Made by a program: the position numbers and the translations under genes. The notes beneath the pieces were generated by a model. The model ran no database searches. It was not told the origin of the DNA and was given only the letters and a program-made list of their open reading frames with translations. This document shows, in pieces, positions 35,823 through 38,311 of a DNA stretch of 38,311 nucleotides. Positions within the stretch are counted from its first letter, which is position 1. The number at the start of each line of letters is the position of its first letter. Origin of the DNA: Alphaproteobacteria bacterium (GTDB taxonomy: Bacteria > Pseudomonadota > Alphaproteobacteria > Rhizobiales > Hyphomicrobiaceae); the NCBI GenBank assembly GCA_024275435.1, contig JAJRZC010000035.1, positions 1-38,311 on the forward strand. The letters are read 5' to 3'.

Positions 35823-36290
35823 TTATTTCGTTTTTGCCAGTTCTACGGCTCCAGCCTCGTAGATCCCGGTAATGATTTTCAAGGCCTTCTCATCGGAGGC
35901 ACCATTGCTGTCAAATTTACCAACCCATGACAGCTTTGATTTTCCACCCGTGGGCTTCACGCTGATAGTGGACATATAGTTTTTAACAGGTAGAGGACTT
36001 TCAACGATCGAGTAAGTGTAGCTCATTTCTCCATCGTTGCGTGATTCCAAGCGTTCTAAAATCTTGGCACCATCTCCAAGCGTGAGTTCACGAAATGTCT
36101 TTCCGTCTTTTTCCGAGAGTGTACATTTAGCGACGGCAGGGTGCCATTTCTCGATTCCACAAAAATCACCAACCGCTGCCCAGGCAGTTTTGGCATCCGT
36201 TGAGAGATCACGCTCAACCTTTGCATCCAGGGCAAAGGCGCTAGCTGGAAGCATGGCGATCGCAAGAAGCGTAAAAAGGGCTTTCTGCAT
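35823..36290 (-). CDS. Periplasmic SRPBCC-fold protein (polyketide cyclase/MxaD-like)
   Basis: This 155-residue protein has a signal peptide (MQKALFTLLAIAMLPASAFA) followed by an SRPBCC, or START-like, lipid/ligand-binding fold. The family pattern is visible: VERDLSTDAKTAWAAVGDFCG, then IEKWHPAVAKC, a LTLGDGAKILERL strand, YTYSIVESPLPVKNY and the C-terminal helix. It resembles proteins annotated as MxaD in methanol-oxidation clusters; that is a memory-based comparison. The frame opens at 36335, but the signal peptide begins at the ATG at 36290, with AAAGG upstream. It lies downstream of the TetR gene on the same strand, with a TetR-type palindrome in between. Confidence 0.8.
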   Translation of the reverse strand: MQKALFTLLAIAMLPASAFALDAKVERDLSTDAKTAWAAVGDFCGIEKWHPAVAKCTLSEKDGKTFRELTLGDGAKILERLESRNDGEMSYTYSIVESPLPVKNYMSTISVKPTGGKSKLSWVGKFDSNGASDEKALKIITGIYEAGAVELAKTK

Positions 36291-36338
36291 AGTAGGGACC
36301 TTTCTGACAAAGTTATGATAACTCTCATTTGTCACAAG

Positions 36339-36354
36339 TTGACCGGTCGGTCAA
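36339..36354. promoter_or_regulatory. TetR-type operator palindrome
   Basis: TTGACCG-GT-CGGTCAA has perfect 7-base arms around a 2-base centre. GACCG-type arms of this form are typical of TetR/AcrR operators. It lies 49-64 bases before the SRPBCC start and 12 bases after the stop of the TetR gene, so the adjacent TetR protein is the natural candidate regulator. Confidence 0.6.
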
Positions 36355-36365
36355 GAAAAACGTTT

Positions 36366-37052
36366 TTAATCAGCACGCCCTGATGAACGTAGTAAGCTCA
36401 GGGCTATATGCCCAAACGCACGCATCTTCCTGGGTTCGCCATAGGCACTTGCCATAACAGCTCCCCCCTGCATAAGCCCAAGCAACGCGTCAGCAGCATC
36501 CTCAGGATCAAGATTATGCAGATCCTCTGCATCAATAAGTTGGGTAATGACCGGGGCAATGGCCTTGTTCCAACGCTTGAAAGCAGCCTTGGCAGCCGAT
36601 TGAACAGGTGGATTGGATGAGGCGAGTTCAAGAATGATATTGCCGAGGAAAAAACCCGGTGGAATTGTATGTGTTGGCGAGTCGTTAGCGGCGTTCTGCG
36701 TCATGGTGAAAAGGCGCATGATTTTTCGCGCCGCCGGAACATTTCCAGAAGATATTTTATTGATCATTCCTTCGATTTCAAGGACGCGCCGCTCAATCAC
36801 TTCCAGCAGAAGATTCGTTTTTGACGGGAAAAAATGATAGAAAGTACCTTTCCTGACATTTGCCACTGAGCAGATCTCGGCCACGCCAACACCATGGTAG
36901 CTTCCCTGTAGAAAAAAATGTCCAGCAGCTTCAAGCAGCCGTTCCCGTGAGACCGCTGCAGGGGGAGATTGAAGTTTTATAGCCTTTTTTGGCTGTGCCC
37001 GTAGCGGTTGACGTGCACGAGGCGGAACGGTTTTTCGGGTTCGTGCAGTCAT
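36366..37052 (-). CDS. TetR/AcrR family transcriptional regulator
   Basis: This is a 228-residue DNA-binding regulator. After a basic, Pro-rich N-terminal tail of about 33 residues comes the TetR helix-turn-helix (SRERLLEAAGHFF, then VAEICSVANVRKGTFYHFFPSKTNLL, about residues 36-82). The C-terminal ligand domain is helical and gives no ligand. It lies between the di-heme cytochrome gene and the SRPBCC gene, all on the minus strand. A matching operator lies before the SRPBCC gene, and no equally good copy was seen before the TetR gene itself. The long basic N-terminal tail is longer than usual; a later start is possible. Confidence 0.9.
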   Translation of the reverse strand: MTARTRKTVPPRARQPLRAQPKKAIKLQSPPAAVSRERLLEAAGHFFLQGSYHGVGVAEICSVANVRKGTFYHFFPSKTNLLLEVIERRVLEIEGMINKISSGNVPAARKIMRLFTMTQNAANDSPTHTIPPGFFLGNIILELASSNPPVQSAAKAAFKRWNKAIAPVITQLIDAEDLHNLDPEDAADALLGLMQGGAVMASAYGEPRKMRAFGHIALSLLRSSGRAD

Positions 37053-37162
37053 TTTTGATCTCTTTAGCGATGGTCGGAAATTAATCCTGTTGCGACATCG
37101 TATTTATATCGGGTGTGCCGAACTTTCCAATATTCGTGAACAGTTTGCAACCAACAGATGAA

Positions 37163-38242
37163 TCAAAGGGTTTCCAGAAAAGCCACCAGATTCGCTTTTT
37201 CTTCAGCAGAGAGCTTGAGGTTTCGTTGCAGTAGGGCATCCAACCCTTTTCGTATTTCGATCCCATCGCTGTAGTGATCCACCACAGAACTCAGGTTTTC
37301 CAAGGAGCCATCATGCATGTAAGGTCCGCTCATGCGCACAGATCTCAGGGTCGGAGTCTTGAATGAGGCAACACCCTTCTTGCCTGCCTCAACAGCTGAG
37401 ATTTCAGGAACGGGAAGCAAAAGCCCGATGTCGTGAAAGCCATCATCCGTAAAACGCCACCCGGAATGGCAAGCCACACAGCCGCCTTTCCCAACAAAGA
37501 TCTTAAAGCCCGCGGCCTCCGATGAAGTGAGGGCGCGTTCATCTCCCGCAATCCACCTGTCAAAGCGCGTTTCCGGTGAAACAATGGTACGTTCAAAAGC
37601 TGCCAAAGCGGCGATAATATTTTCTTGCGAAACAATGGGGTTTTCTGGAAAAGCGCGAGCAAATTGTCGGCTCAGGTTTGCATCGGCTTTTAACCTGGGA
37701 ACAATTTCATCAAAGTCGCCAGCCATCTCTTTCTTGCTCAAAAGCGGACCAAGCATCTGCTCTTCCAGGCTGGCAGCTCGCCCATCCCAGTTAAATGATT
37801 TCCCCCAGGCGACATTGTAAAGTGTCGGCGTATTGCGTGCCAGATCAAACCCATCAAGTCCAAGCGCCCTCTTGCGCCCATCAGAAAAGCCCTGAGAGCT
37901 GTCATGGCAACTGGCACAGGACCGGTTTTCGTTTCCAGACAAACGAGTGTCGCCAAACAAACGCTCGCCAAGCGTAACAATATCAGGTTTAGCCGTGCTC
38001 ACTTTATCTTGAATAGCGCCATCGCTAGGGCGCAAAAAAACCTGCCGCCAGAACTCCAAAAGGTTTTTTTGTGATGATCCATCAGCGGCATAGGCGGATG
38101 AAGGTAATAGAGAAAAACACAAGAGCACCAACACCAACGCCCACTTGACCCATTGCCCGTGCTTCTGCCATGACTCAATAAGATATTGAAAAAAATGCCG
38201 AACGCGCAAACAGACAACGATCTTGGTTGAAGGTAAGGTCAT
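37163..38242 (-). CDS. Di-heme cytochrome c peroxidase / MauG family protein
   Basis: This 359-residue secreted protein carries two c-type hemes: CASCH (Cys109-His113) and CVACH (Cys255-His259). The family layout is clear: LGERLFGDTRLSGN, the first heme, RNTPTLYNVAW, NWDGRAASLEEQ, the second heme, TPTLRSVRMSGPYMHDGS and a Leu-rich C terminus. Members are periplasmic peroxidases (CcpA) or MauG-like enzymes that modify quinone cofactors; sequence reading cannot decide which. The chosen ATG at 38242 gives a long N-terminal region before the hydrophobic signal (ALVLVLLCFSLLPSSAYA). A TTG at 38299 has GAGGA upstream and is a real alternative. An in-frame stop at 38309-38311 shows that the gene does not extend out of the window. 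Confidence 0.88.
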   Translation of the reverse strand: MTLPSTKIVVCLRVRHFFQYLIESWQKHGQWVKWALVLVLLCFSLLPSSAYAADGSSQKNLLEFWRQVFLRPSDGAIQDKVSTAKPDIVTLGERLFGDTRLSGNENRSCASCHDSSQGFSDGRKRALGLDGFDLARNTPTLYNVAWGKSFNWDGRAASLEEQMLGPLLSKKEMAGDFDEIVPRLKADANLSRQFARAFPENPIVSQENIIAALAAFERTIVSPETRFDRWIAGDERALTSSEAAGFKIFVGKGGCVACHSGWRFTDDGFHDIGLLLPVPEISAVEAGKKGVASFKTPTLRSVRMSGPYMHDGSLENLSSVVDHYSDGIEIRKGLDALLQRNLKLSAEEKANLVAFLETL

Positions 38243-38311
38243 GATTCGGACAGCACGTTTTTCAGATTCTGAGATCACTCTTTTTTGTCTTGCAATCAAC
38301 TCTGATCCTCA

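Overview
The window looks like chromosomal DNA of an alphaproteobacterium of the Rhizobiales/Hyphomicrobiales. The main reason is gene order. trpA-accD-folC, trxA, addA-addB, a MurU-type nucleotidyltransferase, a TsaE/phosphotransferase fusion, a PAS sensor kinase, ahcY, HPr, EIIA-Man, short HprK, ChvG, ChvI and a PEP carboxykinase follow each other much as I recall them from Sinorhizobium- and Agrobacterium-type chromosomes. A DUF992 protein, a short HPr kinase, a MbfA-type ferritin/VIT protein and an Irr-type iron control element fit the same group. I see no rRNA, tRNA, CRISPR array, insertion sequence or phage gene.

Layout. Positions 1-1858 hold the end of an L,D-transpeptidase, a DUF992 secreted protein and a small potassium-channel-like protein. 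Positions 2080-6351 are a two-gene RND efflux operon. A DksA/TraR-type zinc-finger protein (6466-6801) and a tiny two-helix membrane protein (7058-7273) follow. Positions 7379-11236 carry trpA, accD and folC on the plus strand. From 11451 to 30342 almost everything is on the minus strand. Read in the direction of transcription it is ChvI-ChvG-HprK, EIIA, HPr, AhcY, the DivL-like kinase, TsaE-AmgK, MurU, AddB, AddA and thioredoxin. A HugZ-like protein and a GTP-type PEP carboxykinase lie on the plus strand (30706-33666). The right end (33699-38242) is more accessory: mbfA, an isolated PqqC-like protein, a periplasmic SRPBCC protein, a TetR regulator and a di-heme MauG/CcpA-type cytochrome.

How the genes fit together. 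ChvG/ChvI with HprK, EIIA-Man and HPr form the envelope-stress and regulatory-PTS module that controls carbon metabolism, and the PEP carboxykinase beside it is a natural output. TsaE-AmgK and MurU suggest recycling of cell-wall MurNAc. Their upstream neighbour is a sensor-kinase homologue whose phospho-acceptor His is Tyr, as in the cell-cycle protein DivL. AddA and AddB form the double-strand-break repair helicase-nuclease, and addB is translationally coupled to murU.

No completely new system can be claimed from sequence alone. The points most worth checking are: (1) the DivL-like kinase with Tyr605; (2) a GTP-dependent PckG where an ATP-dependent PckA is usual, with a perfect 16-bp palindrome upstream; (3) the PqqC-like/SRPBCC/TetR/di-heme cytochrome cluster, with a hairpin over the PqqC-like ribosome binding site, a Tyr-to-Phe change in its active site and a TetR-type operator; (4) a near-consensus iron control element at mbfA; (5) trpA separated from trpF and trpB.
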